Origin: Rheinheimera sp.
GTDB lineage: Bacteria; Pseudomonadota; Gammaproteobacteria; Enterobacterales; Alteromonadaceae
Direction: 5' to 3'
Assembly: GCF_020217005.1 (NCBI RefSeq)
Contig: NZ_JAIWOI010000013.1
Span: forward strand, 1-10,000
Length of the DNA: 10,000 nt
Position 1 is the stretch's first letter, and each line of letters opens with the position of its first letter. Positions 1 through 7,227 of this stretch are shown piece after piece. A program made the position numbers and the translations under genes. The notes under the pieces were generated by a model. It worked only from the letters and a program-made list of their open reading frames with translations. It searched no databases and was not told the DNA's origin.

Positions 1-445
1 TGGTGCTGCGGGCATCTAATGGAAAGAAGTGCATACCATCATGGTGCGCGCCCACTTGCTGTTCCATATCAGAACCGCTATTGCTGCCATCAGCCAAATA
101 AGCCGGATAGCTGCCTGACAGAGGAGTTCCCATAGGTAAAAAAGCTCGTGCCGTATAACCTGCTGGCACTGTAATAGTGTCCAGACGGTTGGCAGCGATT
201 GCAGTAAAGCCCATTAATACTGGGGCTGGATCTGGTTTTACTCCTACTGGCCCTGTCACAGGTGCTGCAGTGTCGCTATCGCAACCCACTAAGGTAGTGC
301 CCATAATAGTTGCTATAGCGGCACCCAAAGAACCTTTCAGGAAACTGCGGCGTGACGCCAGTATGGATTGAAAATCCTGGTTATCAGAAAAGTTGGTTTG
401 TGGATCAATACCTGAGTTGTCGATCTCGAAATTTTTGTTCTGCAT
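1..445 (-). CDS. phoX: PhoX-family (DUF839) Tat-exported phosphatase, N-terminal part
   Basis: The gene reads leftward from ATG at 445-443 and runs off the window, leaving 148 residues. A GGAG ribosome site lies at 454-451, five bases before the start. Residues 31-37 are SRRSFLK, a classical twin-arginine motif, followed by a hydrophobic stretch (about 39-54) and LVGC at 52-55, which resembles a lipobox. The mature part continues through ITVPAGYTARAF and ends near VGAHHDGMHFFPLD, typical of the N-terminal region of the PhoX/DUF839 family. Known PhoX enzymes are periplasmic or surface calcium- and iron-dependent alkaline phosphatases that release phosphate from organic esters. The metal ligands lie mostly outside the window. 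A Pho-box-like site upstream agrees with phosphate control. It could be another DUF839 protein rather than PhoX proper. The family call is firm, the enzyme name less so. Confidence 0.85.
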   Translation of the reverse strand, partial: MQNKNFEIDNSGIDPQTNFSDNQDFQSILASRRSFLKGSLGAAIATIMGTTLVGCDSDTAAPVTGPVGVKPDPAPVLMGFTAIAANRLDTITVPAGYTARAFLPMGTPLSGSYPAYLADGSNSGSDMEQQVGAHHDGMHFFPLDARST

Positions 446-525
446 TTTGACTCCGATGTCGGTTTAATTAAAAAATCTGCCCGCGACATTAGAGCTGTTG
501 CCTGTTTCAGTATGGTTACTTTTTA

Positions 526-565
526 TTGATAAAATAAAGACAGCTATTCGACATTTTTATGACAA
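526..565 (-). promoter_or_regulatory. Pho box (PhoB-binding repeats) upstream of phoX
   Basis: Read on the minus strand, heptamers TTGTCAT (565-559), ATGTCGA (554-548) and CTGTCTT (543-537) follow each other with 4-base AT-rich spacers, giving an exact 11-bp period. A weaker fourth unit, TTATCAA (532-526), continues the phase. The known Pho box is two CTGTCAT-like heptamers at 11-bp spacing, each bound by PhoB on one DNA face. The site is about 80-120 bp upstream of the phoX start and points toward it. The -10 element was not located with certainty. Confidence 0.75.
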
Positions 566-635
566 CCCCGCTGAGGAGGAGCGAACAGCAAGGGCAAAGT
601 TGTGCCGATTTTTTTGTAGATATATTCCGGAGACT

Positions 636-1340
636 TTATTCCAGTTGCTTGAGGTAGGCTGGGACTATTTTAGCGGCCTGGCCATAATAGCCCTCGGCAA
701 AATCCCCTCGGGTTGCTTCCATATTCAGCTCCACTGTATGAGCGCCGGACTCTGCTGCTATTTGCACAAAACCAGCGGCAGGGTAGACCTGACCTGATGT
801 ACCTATGGAGATAAATAAATCAGCCTGCATCAGCGCATCCACGCAGTCATCCATCTGATAAGGCATTTCGCCAAACCAGACGATATCAGGCCGCAATGCT
901 TGTGCTGTTTTGCAGCAATGGCACAGATCTGCTGTTGTTAAGTCTTTTAACCAACTTTGGCTTTTTCCCGTGACTGGGCATTTTACTTTTTGTAACTGGC
1001 CATGCATCGCAATCACAGACTCTGAGCCTGCTCTTTGGTGCAGGTTATCTACATTTTGTGTGATCAATAAAAAGCGGCCACCTTTAGCTTTATGCTGATG
1101 CTCAAAGCGAGCCAGGGCCAGATGAGCGTTGTTAGGTTTTAATTTCGGGTCCAGCAGTTGAGCACGGCGCTGATTATAAAACTGGTGCACTAACAAAGGA
1201 TCACGTTGATACCCTTCAGGGGTGGCCACATCTTCTATCTGATGATTTTCCCAAAGGCCATTATGATCTCTGAAGGTTTTGATACCGGATTCAGCGGATA
1301 CGCCAGCCCCTGTCAGCACTACAATATTGTTAAATCGCAT
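636..1340 (-). CDS. cobB: NAD-dependent protein deacylase, CobB/Sir2 class III
   Basis: This 234-residue protein carries the sirtuin signatures in order. [10 protein letters not shown] (11-20) is the NAD-binding loop, TQNVDNLH (94-101) is the nicotinamide/ribose site, and H113 in MHGQ is the catalytic base. Zinc-site cysteines are visible at C121, C140 and C143, arranged as in E. coli CobB, and [12 protein letters not shown] closes the Rossmann fold. Y55 and R58 in FYNQRR match the Tyr-x-x-Arg pair that lets class III (SIRT5-like) enzymes accept succinyl-lysine, so both deacetylase and desuccinylase activity are expected. Known targets of the family include acetyl-CoA synthetase. There is no long N-terminal extension, so it resembles the short CobB form. 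AAAGG at 1354-1350 is a plausible ribosome site, nine bases from the ATG. The protein is cytosolic. It is on the same strand as phoX, but the phoX-specific Pho box between them argues against one transcript. Confidence 0.95.
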   Translation of the reverse strand: MRFNNIVVLTGAGVSAESGIKTFRDHNGLWENHQIEDVATPEGYQRDPLLVHQFYNQRRAQLLDPKLKPNNAHLALARFEHQHKAKGGRFLLITQNVDNLHQRAGSESVIAMHGQLQKVKCPVTGKSQSWLKDLTTADLCHCCKTAQALRPDIVWFGEMPYQMDDCVDALMQADLFISIGTSGQVYPAAGFVQIAAESGAHTVELNMEATRGDFAEGYYGQAAKIVPAYLKQLE

Positions 1341-1512
1341 AAATCAGAGCCTTTATTGCTTTTGCTACCAAAGCCTTGTGTTGAGATACCAGATCATCTT
1401 ATGTCTCAGATCCTATGGTCAATAGCCAGTCATAGGCAGGAAAATCTGTACGGATTTTAAAGCCCCTCTGTCCTTAGATACTGCTACTAGTTTTTGATAT
1501 AACAGGCGACGA

Positions 1513-1642
1513 TGCCTATCAGCATAGTCCTTGAAACTGAATACTGAGGAGTATAAAGCAATAGCTTTCACCTAACTTGTTTCAATTTTATCATATTGAT
1601 TGTCTGTTTATTTTTACTCTGCTATTTTCTTGCCTATCAGCA
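1513..1642. repeat. Direct repeat TGCCTATCAGCA, two copies
   Basis: The identical 12-mer TGCCTATCAGCA occurs at 1513-1524 and 1631-1642, 118 bp apart on the same strand. Each copy sits in short dyad symmetry: ATGC/GCAT around the first, CAGCA/TGCTG beginning inside the second. The second copy overlaps the likely -35 region of the cyclase promoter. It could be a pair of binding sites for one regulator, but chance cannot be excluded. Confidence 0.3.
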
Positions 1643-1685
1643 CTGATGCTGTCCTATAGTTAAATCGTTAAAGGCCATTTGGCTT

Positions 1686-1701
1686 GATGTTTTAAAACAT
1701 C
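1686..1701. promoter_or_regulatory. Perfect 16-bp palindrome GATGTTTTAAAACATC, candidate operator
   Basis: GATGTTTT is followed directly by its reverse complement AAAACATC with no mismatch or spacer. It ends 34 bp before the cyclase start and lies 25 bp after the proposed -10 element at 1655-1660, where a repressor could block transcription. The flanking bases do not extend the symmetry. I do not recognise it as the site of a named regulator. Confidence 0.4.
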
Positions 1702-1735
1702 TGGTGTTGTAAATTCAAGAGCAAGCAGGAGTTGT

Positions 1736-2641
1736 ATGCCAAGCCCGTCGTTAGCCTCGTTAAGTGATTATATTGATCAGTTACTTGAAGCTATTTGTGT
1801 GGTAGACGCCAATGGATGTTTTTTGTACCTGAGTTCAGGCTGCGAACGTATCTTCGGTTATACCAGTGAAGAAATGATAGGCCGGCCTATGATCGAACTG
1901 GTGCACCCTGATGATAAAGATCGTACCTTGGTGGCAGCCAGCGAAATTATGGCTGGGGATCACAAAATAGACTTTGAGAACCGTTACGTCCGTAAAGATG
2001 GACAAATAGCCCATATTCAGTGGTCGGCGCGTTGGTCGGAAGATCAAAAGGTTCGGGTTGCAGTAGCCCGTGATATTACTAAACATAAACAGTTGTTACA
2101 GCAGCTCCAACACATAGCCTTTTATGATCCCTTAACTCAACTGCCAAACCGGGCTTTGTTTGAGGACAGGCTACAACAATCTTTGGCCAGAGCCAGACGT
2201 GAACAAAGCATGTTGGCTTTGTGCTTTGTCGATCTGGATAAATTTAAACAGGTGAACGACTGTCACGGTCATGCTGCCGGTGATCTGTATTTGCAGACTG
2301 TGGCTGAGCGTTTGCTTTATTCAATGCGTGAGACAGACACTGTTGCCCGTTTAGGGGGAGATGAGTTTGTGATTATTATGGATGCTGTGTCTGAGCAGTC
2401 TGCGGTGTTAAATAGTCTGCAACATCTTTTAGTTAAACTGCAACAACCCTTTTTACTGCAACAGCACCAACTGCAATTGTCTGCCAGTGTTGGTGTAGCT
2501 TTGTTCCCAGATCATGGTCTGGATCAGGCAAGCTTATTGGCGGCAGCCGACCGGGCTATGTACAGAGCAAAATATGCAGGTGGAAATCAGTTGTGTTTTG
2601 CAACAGATCTGAGTCATTTAAGCGAAAAAAATTACGGTTAG
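1736..2641 (+). CDS. PAS-GGDEF diguanylate cyclase
   Basis: This 301-residue protein makes the second messenger cyclic di-GMP from two GTP. An N-terminal PAS sensor (about 8-118) includes the GYTSEEMIGRP and HPDD segments and ends in VARDITKHK, the usual PAS tail and linker. The cyclase domain (about 126-295) has DPLTQLPNR at 131-139, FVDLDKFKQVND with metal-binding D166 near 164-175, and the active-site GGDEF at 207-211. RETD at 198-201, five residues before GGDEF, is an intact inhibitory I-site, so product feedback is expected. There is no signal peptide or membrane segment, so the sensor is cytosolic. The PAS ligand cannot be read from sequence. AGGAG at 1727-1731 supports the ATG. No EAL domain follows, so it is a cyclase only. 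Likely outputs in this group are biofilm and motility, but nothing here names the target. Confidence 0.93.
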   Translation: MPSPSLASLSDYIDQLLEAICVVDANGCFLYLSSGCERIFGYTSEEMIGRPMIELVHPDDKDRTLVAASEIMAGDHKIDFENRYVRKDGQIAHIQWSARWSEDQKVRVAVARDITKHKQLLQQLQHIAFYDPLTQLPNRALFEDRLQQSLARARREQSMLALCFVDLDKFKQVNDCHGHAAGDLYLQTVAERLLYSMRETDTVARLGGDEFVIIMDAVSEQSAVLNSLQHLLVKLQQPFLLQQHQLQLSASVGVALFPDHGLDQASLLAAADRAMYRAKYAGGNQLCFATDLSHLSEKNYG

Positions 2642-2697
2642 TTTGTTGGGGCTTACTGTTAAACTGCTGTTTTTATTCCAATTGAGTCTGTTTTTTT

Positions 2698-3297
2698 ATG
2701 TCCTTACCTCGTCGTCTTCATCGTTTGTCTGGTTGGTGTCTGATCCTGCCGTTTTTTGTCTGGGCCAGCACTGGACTAGTGTTTTTTTTTAAACCCGGCT
2801 ATCAGGCCGCTTATTCATTTTTGACGGTAAAAACGTACCCTGTCAGCCAAAGTATTCAGCTGTTGCCCAGACCGCAATGGCAGGAGATTAAACTGCTCCA
2901 AACTGTGTTGGGTTTACATCTGTTGGTAAAACACACTACAGGCTGGCAGCAACTACAGCCAACAGATTTGACGCTGCGTCCCGCGCCTGAAGACGCTCAA
3001 GTGCAGTTGTTAATCCTGGACGCAATTAAAAGCGACCCGGAACGTTATGGCCAGCATGTGCAGAAAACAGAACAAGGTTTTGTTACGGACACAGGGGTAA
3101 CTATCCAATTGGACTGGGACAGTTTAACTTTGTCGCAGCAAGGGAGAGACACTCATTTGATTAACAATTTATACAAAGCGCACTACCTGCAGTGGACTGG
3201 CCAAAAAACGCTGGATCAGATTCTGGGAGTGCTTGGGCTAGTGTTATTGATGTTCAGCACTGCACTGGGTTTTCGACTGCTACTCAGTCGTCGCTAA
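2698..3297 (+). CDS. PepSY-associated two-helix membrane protein
   Basis: The protein has 199 residues, with one membrane helix at each end (about 12-32 and 173-194) and a periplasmic middle of about 140 residues. The N-terminus LHRLSGW...WASTGLVFFFKPGY and the C-terminal YKAHYLQWTGQKTLDQILG match the ends of small PepSY-type membrane proteins, including histidines H8 and H162 next to the helices. Members often sit beside TonB-dependent receptors and are suspected of handling or reducing ferric siderophores. That role is an inference from position here. The start is forced: an in-frame TGA lies 15 bp upstream and no other good start follows it. The ribosome site is poor and the leader T-rich. 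It begins 56 bp after the cyclase gene, so weak co-transcription is possible. It stops 163 bp before the receptor, upstream of the Fur-like promoter, so it is probably not in the receptor transcript. Confidence 0.7.
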   Translation: MSLPRRLHRLSGWCLILPFFVWASTGLVFFFKPGYQAAYSFLTVKTYPVSQSIQLLPRPQWQEIKLLQTVLGLHLLVKHTTGWQQLQPTDLTLRPAPEDAQVQLLILDAIKSDPERYGQHVQKTEQGFVTDTGVTIQLDWDSLTLSQQGRDTHLINNLYKAHYLQWTGQKTLDQILGVLGLVLLMFSTALGFRLLLSRR

Positions 3298-3344
3298 ACC
3301 GCTAACGCTGGCTTTTCTGACAGGAGATTAGAAAAAAGTTCCTT

Positions 3345-3388
3345 CTTAATGAAAATTATTTGCAAACAAGAATGATTCTCGATAGCAT
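3345..3388 (+). promoter_or_regulatory. Fur-like boxes overlapping a sigma70 promoter for the siderophore receptor
   Basis: CTTAATGAAAATTATTTGC at 3345-3363 matches the 19-bp Fur consensus at 13 positions. AAGAATGATTCTCGATAGC at 3368-3386 matches at 12, and its reverse strand reads GAGAATCATTCTTG, a typical Fur half-site string. Between and over them lies TTGCAA (3360-3365), a 17-bp spacer and TAGCAT (3383-3388), a plausible -35/-10 pair. Fur bound with iron would cover this promoter. The receptor start is about 70 bp downstream. Confidence 0.7.
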
Positions 3389-3460
3389 GCGCAGCAGGAT
3401 CAGCGCCGATGCCGAAAAACTTATTGTTAACACTCTATTTTCATAGAAGGATTTTATTCG

Positions 3461-5812
3461 ATGGCTTTTATCACCGCTAAAAAACATCAGCAGGTGGCCC
3501 GTTTTAATACCACTTTGTTAGCATCGGCTTTTGCATTGGCCTTGCCTGCAACTGTAGCCGCCGAACAACAGGCAGATGCTGCGGCAAAAAATGACACTCA
3601 ACTGGATGCTGTAGTTGTGACCGCTGATGCACTGGAAGCAAAATATAAAGCTGAAAAAGCCAGTTCAACCAAGCTGACTCAGCCTTTAGTCAATACGCCA
3701 CAGACCCTGGTAGTGGTGAAAAAAGAGTTGTTCCAGCAACAGGCCGCTACCACTTTATCCGATACCTTACGCAATACTCCGGGCATCACCATGCTGATGG
3801 GCGAAAATGGCAATACAGCCACAGGCGATTCCATTTTTATGCGTGGTTTTGATACCCAGGGCAGCATCTTTGTTGATGGTATCCGTGATTTAGGCACCAT
3901 CAGCCGCGATACCTTTAACACTGAACAGGTTGAAATCGCTAAAGGCCCGGCTGGTGCAGATAATGGCCGTGGTTCCTCTTCTGGTTATATCAACTTATCC
4001 AGTAAACAAGCCTCACAGGAAGAATTCACCAGTGGCAATTTAACTTTAGGCTCAGGCTCGCACAAAAGAGCGACAGTTGATTTAAACCGTCAGCTTTCTG
4101 ATCACTCAGCTATCCGGGTGAACCTGTTAAAGCAAGATTCAGGAGTAGTGGACCGTGATGAGGTGGAAGATGATAAAACAGGTATTGCCAGCTCTTTAGC
4201 TTTAGGTCTTGGGACTGCTACCAGAACCTACTTAAATTTCTTTCACGTTGAGCAAAAAAACCTGCCGGATGGTGGTATTCCAACAGTTGGCTTAGAGGGC
4301 TACTACAATGCCGCCTTTGATGCCGACCCAAGCAGCACTTTCCCAAATGGTGGCCCGAATGCCGGAAAAACGTTGGCTCCAGTGGATACCGGCAATTTCT
4401 ATGGCTCCAAAAATGACTTTGACGATGTAAAAGCCACTATGGTGACGGCCAAAATTGAGCATGACCTCAATGATAAAACCACTATCCGCAACACCTCACG
4501 TTTTGGTCAATCCAGTCAGGATTATTTACTGACAGGTGTCAATGCCATTACCACCACAACAGGTACTGGTGCCGCAGCAGTAGCAATCGCTGACCCGGCC
4601 AACTGGACTATTTCCCGCAGCCGTCAGGGCAAAGATCAACAAAACCAGATCTTAACCAACCAAACCCAGTTAAATACTTCTGTTGAAGTGGCAGGCCTGA
4701 CCCACGACATCAGCTCAGGTATTGAGTTTATATACGAAAGTCAGCGCAACAAAACCCTGGCCTTACCTACCGGTACGACCCAGGTTGCAGCAAATTTATA
4801 TAACCCGAGCACAGAAGATATTTTTGTAAACCCTTTACACACAGGTGCCAGTACAGATGGCAGCACTTTAACTTCGGGTGTCTACTTACTTGACACTATT
4901 CATTTAAATGAGCAATGGCAGCTCAATGCCAGTGGCCGTTTTGAACACTACAAAACTGAAACTGACATTGTGACTATTCAGGGCGCTGCAACACCGCAAA
5001 ATATTCCTGTGGGAACTAAGCTCGGGTCCGCAGTAGAAGCTTCTGACAATCTGGTTAGTTATAAACTGGGTGCTTTATATAAACCAGCCGCTAATGGCAG
5101 TGTGTATTTATCTTATGCCACCAGCCAGTTACCACCGGGAGGTGCTAACTTCACCTTAAGTGAAACTGCAAACAATATTAATAACCCAAACCTTGACCCG
5201 CAAAAAGGCACTAACCTGGAGTTAGGCACCAAGTGGGATTTGCTTAATGACAAACTAGCGCTGACCGCTGCTGTGTTTAAAAGTACCAACAAAAATGAGA
5301 TAGCCACAGACCCGGACGGCACTGCAGTGCAGGTAGGGGAGCGTGAAGTGCGTGGTGTCGAGTTAGGTCTGGTTGGTGCTATTACTTCAGCCTGGCAAGT
5401 CAGCGCTGGTGCGGCATACATGGACTCAGAAATCACCAGAGGAAATCGTTCAGGCACCAACCTGACGGATGGTGGTGTGATCCAATGGACTCCTGAAGTC
5501 ACCTTTACCTTGTGGAATAGCTATGAGTTGCCAATGGGGCTGACGTTGGGGGGCGGCGTGCGTTATGTCGATACCGTATCCCGTTCCAGTAATACGGCGT
5601 TAAATATCGCCAAAACCTCAGTGGTAGAAGTGCCTGAATATTGGGTGGTGGATGCCATGGCTTCATACCCAGTGACTCCTTATGTTGATGTTCAGCTGAA
5701 CGTCTATAACCTGCTGGATGAAGAGTATATGTCGGCTCTGAACAACGGTGGATCACGGTATTACCTGGGTACACCCCGTTCGTTCCGTTTAGGTGTGAAT
5801 GTTCAATTCTAA
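3461..5812 (+). CDS. fiu: TonB-dependent catecholate siderophore receptor, Fiu/PiuA-like
   Basis: This 783-residue outer-membrane receptor imports ferric catecholate-type siderophores using energy passed from TonB. A signal peptide (1-34) ends TVAA before EQQ. A TonB box, LDAVVVTA, is at 48-55. The plug domain (about 75-180) has TPQTLVVV, DTLRNTPGITML and IFVDGIRDLGTISRDTFNTEQVE, and the remainder is a 22-strand barrel ending in aromatic F783. Several stretches closely resemble E. coli Fiu: GENGN..TGD..FMRG, NLPDGGIPTVGLEGY, QLPPGGANF and the C-terminal LNVYNLLDEEY. Length is also close to Fiu, which is about 760. AGAAGGA at 3445-3451 gives a good ribosome site nine bases from the ATG. The next gene is a PiuC/YbiX homologue, the classic partner of Fiu/PiuA, which strengthens the call. 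The exact substrate (monomeric catechols, dihydroxybenzoyl-serine or others) cannot be read. In other bacteria this receptor group also admits siderophore-antibiotic conjugates. Confidence 0.92.
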   Translation: MAFITAKKHQQVARFNTTLLASAFALALPATVAAEQQADAAAKNDTQLDAVVVTADALEAKYKAEKASSTKLTQPLVNTPQTLVVVKKELFQQQAATTLSDTLRNTPGITMLMGENGNTATGDSIFMRGFDTQGSIFVDGIRDLGTISRDTFNTEQVEIAKGPAGADNGRGSSSGYINLSSKQASQEEFTSGNLTLGSGSHKRATVDLNRQLSDHSAIRVNLLKQDSGVVDRDEVEDDKTGIASSLALGLGTATRTYLNFFHVEQKNLPDGGIPTVGLEGYYNAAFDADPSSTFPNGGPNAGKTLAPVDTGNFYGSKNDFDDVKATMVTAKIEHDLNDKTTIRNTSRFGQSSQDYLLTGVNAITTTTGTGAAAVAIADPANWTISRSRQGKDQQNQILTNQTQLNTSVEVAGLTHDISSGIEFIYESQRNKTLALPTGTTQVAANLYNPSTEDIFVNPLHTGASTDGSTLTSGVYLLDTIHLNEQWQLNASGRFEHYKTETDIVTIQGAATPQNIPVGTKLGSAVEASDNLVSYKLGALYKPAANGSVYLSYATSQLPPGGANFTLSETANNINNPNLDPQKGTNLELGTKWDLLNDKLALTAAVFKSTNKNEIATDPDGTAVQVGEREVRGVELGLVGAITSAWQVSAGAAYMDSEITRGNRSGTNLTDGGVIQWTPEVTFTLWNSYELPMGLTLGGGVRYVDTVSRSSNTALNIAKTSVVEVPEYWVVDAMASYPVTPYVDVQLNVYNLLDEEYMSALNNGGSRYYLGTPRSFRLGVNVQF

Positions 5813-5827
5813 GGTTCTGACTGGTAC

Positions 5828-5850
5828 AAGGCCTCAGCGATGAGGCCTTT
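5828..5850 (+). terminator. Hairpin between receptor and piuC, possible leaky terminator
   Basis: AAGGCCTCA (5828-5836) pairs perfectly with TGAGGCCTT (5841-5849) around a GCGA tetraloop, a stable GNRA-type loop. Only a TTT run follows, so it is probably a weak terminator or an RNA-stability element rather than a full stop. It ends 16 bp before the piuC start and could keep the dioxygenase and motor genes at lower levels than the receptor. Confidence 0.6.
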
Positions 5851-5865
5851 GATACAGGATTTTTT

Positions 5866-6546
5866 ATGCTAATTCATATTCCGGACGTTTTAACTAAGGC
5901 TCAGGTGGCAGAGTTCAGGCAATTACTGGACGCTGCGGATTGGACTGACGGTCGGGCGACCGTGGGGCCACAAGGGGCTTTGGTCAAACAAAATAAGCAG
6001 CTTGCCGTTGAATCGCCTTTGGCTAAACAACTGGGTACAGTGATTTTGCAGGCGCTGTATCAGCATCCGCTTTTTATGGCCGCCGCTATTCCGCTGCGTA
6101 CTGTGCCGCCATTATTTAACAGTTATCAGGGCGGCGAACATTATGGATTGCATGTTGATGGCGCTGTGCGCGGTTTACCAGGTTCAGGTTTAAGCTTAAG
6201 AACAGACTTATCCTCGACCTTGTTTTTATCTGAACCTGATGATTATCAGGGCGGTGAGTTGCAGATCATGGACACTTTTGGTTTACATGAAATAAAACTA
6301 CCAGCTGGCGATTTAATTTTATACCCATCCAGCAGTTTGCATCAGGTATTGCCCGTGACCAGTGGTGAGCGGGTGTGCAGCTTTTTCTGGACTCAAAGTA
6401 TGGTGCGTAACGATCAGCAGCGTTCTATGCTGTTTGAACTGGATCAGACCATACAACAGCTGCGCTCACAGCATGGGGATACTAAAGAAGTGCTGGCGCT
6501 GACCGGGCATTACCATAACTTAGTACGTTTATGGGCTGAGCTGTGA
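5866..6546 (+). CDS. piuC: Fe(II)/2-oxoglutarate-dependent PKHD-type hydroxylase, PiuC/YbiX
   Basis: This 226-residue cytoplasmic dioxygenase has the full PKHD-type signature. The iron ligands are H96 and D98 in HYGLHVDG and H159 in SSSLHQV, with R169 in GERVCSFFW positioned to hold 2-oxoglutarate. Size and motif spacing match E. coli YbiX and Pseudomonas PiuC, including the start [10 protein letters not shown]. The family uses iron, oxygen and 2-oxoglutarate, but its physiological substrate is not settled. It is nearly always encoded beside Fiu/PiuA-type receptors, suggesting a role in siderophore processing or iron adjustment after uptake. CAGGA at 5855-5859 is the ribosome site, six bases from the ATG. 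It is separated from the receptor gene by a hairpin and overlaps the following tonB gene by four bases, so those two are translationally coupled. Confidence 0.93.
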   Translation: MLIHIPDVLTKAQVAEFRQLLDAADWTDGRATVGPQGALVKQNKQLAVESPLAKQLGTVILQALYQHPLFMAAAIPLRTVPPLFNSYQGGEHYGLHVDGAVRGLPGSGLSLRTDLSSTLFLSEPDDYQGGELQIMDTFGLHEIKLPAGDLILYPSSSLHQVLPVTSGERVCSFFWTQSMVRNDQQRSMLFELDQTIQQLRSQHGDTKEVLALTGHYHNLVRLWAEL

Positions 6547-7217
6547 AACGATCTGCTTCGTTGTTTTTGCTGGTACTGATGGTGCATTTGAGTTTGATTG
6601 CTGCTGTGGTCAGCCAGACCAGTGAACCTCAAGCCAAAGCGGTCGAAAAAGCCATTGAAGGAGTTATCATTCCGGCTCCTGTAGCACCTCAGCCAGAAAA
6701 ACCTAAACCTAAGCCAGTACAGCCAGAGCCTCTAAAAAAGCCAAAGCCCACACCACAGCCACAGAAAAAAGCTGAAGCCAAAAAAGCAGTGACTAAGCCA
6801 AAGCCAGCAAAGGTAACACCTGCTCCGCTGGCGGAAGCGTCCGCTAAAGCTGTCAGCGCGCCAGAACCTGTTGCTGATGCGGCAAAAACCAAAACCGCAG
6901 CCAAAGCTGCAGAGCCTGAAGCAGCAGCAACGCCACCTGTAGCTTCAGCCAATAAAGCCTTAAACAAAGCGCCTCTGTATCCAACCTTATCGCGACGGTT
7001 GAAAGAGCAAGGCACTGTATATCTGCAGGTGTTGGTGCTGAAAAACGGCAAGGTAGGGCAGTTAAAACTAAAACAAAGTTCGGGATTTGCCCGATTGGAT
7101 CAATCAGCCATAAACGCTGTACGGGGCTGGACTTATCAACCAGCGTTAAAGTTGGGGCAGCCTGTAGATTTTTGGTTTGTTCAGCCAGTGGTATTTAATT
7201 TAAATTCAATTCATTAG
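6543..7217 (+). CDS. tonB: Energy transducer TonB
   Basis: This 224-residue protein has TonB architecture. One N-terminal membrane helix (about 5-24) contains a histidine (H15), matching the key His in the E. coli TonB anchor. A long Pro/Lys/Ala-rich periplasmic spacer follows (about 44-135, with repeated KPKP and PQP units). The C-terminal domain (about 142-220) has [21 protein letters not shown] and [22 protein letters not shown], which binds receptor TonB boxes. It spans the periplasm and delivers energy from ExbB/ExbD to the outer-membrane receptor. Translation starts at GTG 6543, within the overlap GTGA with the piuC stop, so initiation probably depends on piuC translation. The exbB gene starts ten bases after its stop. 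A TonB in a receptor operon is usually dedicated to that receptor, but sharing with others is possible. Confidence 0.92.
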   Translation: MKRSASLFLLVLMVHLSLIAAVVSQTSEPQAKAVEKAIEGVIIPAPVAPQPEKPKPKPVQPEPLKKPKPTPQPQKKAEAKKAVTKPKPAKVTPAPLAEASAKAVSAPEPVADAAKTKTAAKAAEPEAAATPPVASANKALNKAPLYPTLSRRLKEQGTVYLQVLVLKNGKVGQLKLKQSSGFARLDQSAINAVRGWTYQPALKLGQPVDFWFVQPVVFNLNSIH

Positions 7218-7227
7218 TGAGTAAATC

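Larger units (their letters stand above)
1341..1735. other. Divergent intergenic region between cobB and the diguanylate cyclase gene
   Basis: This 395-bp region holds no convincing gene. It must contain the leftward cobB promoter and the rightward cyclase promoter. TATAGT at 1655-1660 is a fair -10 element for the rightward gene, with TTGCCT at 1630-1635 as a weak -35 and an over-long 19-bp spacer. A 12-bp direct repeat and a 16-bp perfect palindrome are listed separately. I could not fix a cobB promoter. Confidence 0.6.

Noticed and set aside
498..797. Plus-strand open frame of 99 codons
   Set aside because: Its 3' half is antisense to cobB and its start overlaps the Pho box. There is no ribosome site and no recognisable protein.
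780..980. Apparently incomplete zinc site in CobB (three Cys visible)
   Set aside because: E. coli CobB shows the same single first cysteine followed by CHCC, so this is normal for the subfamily.
5113..5502. Minus-strand frame of 129 codons inside the receptor gene
   Set aside because: It lies wholly antisense to a well-supported receptor gene and has no family signature.
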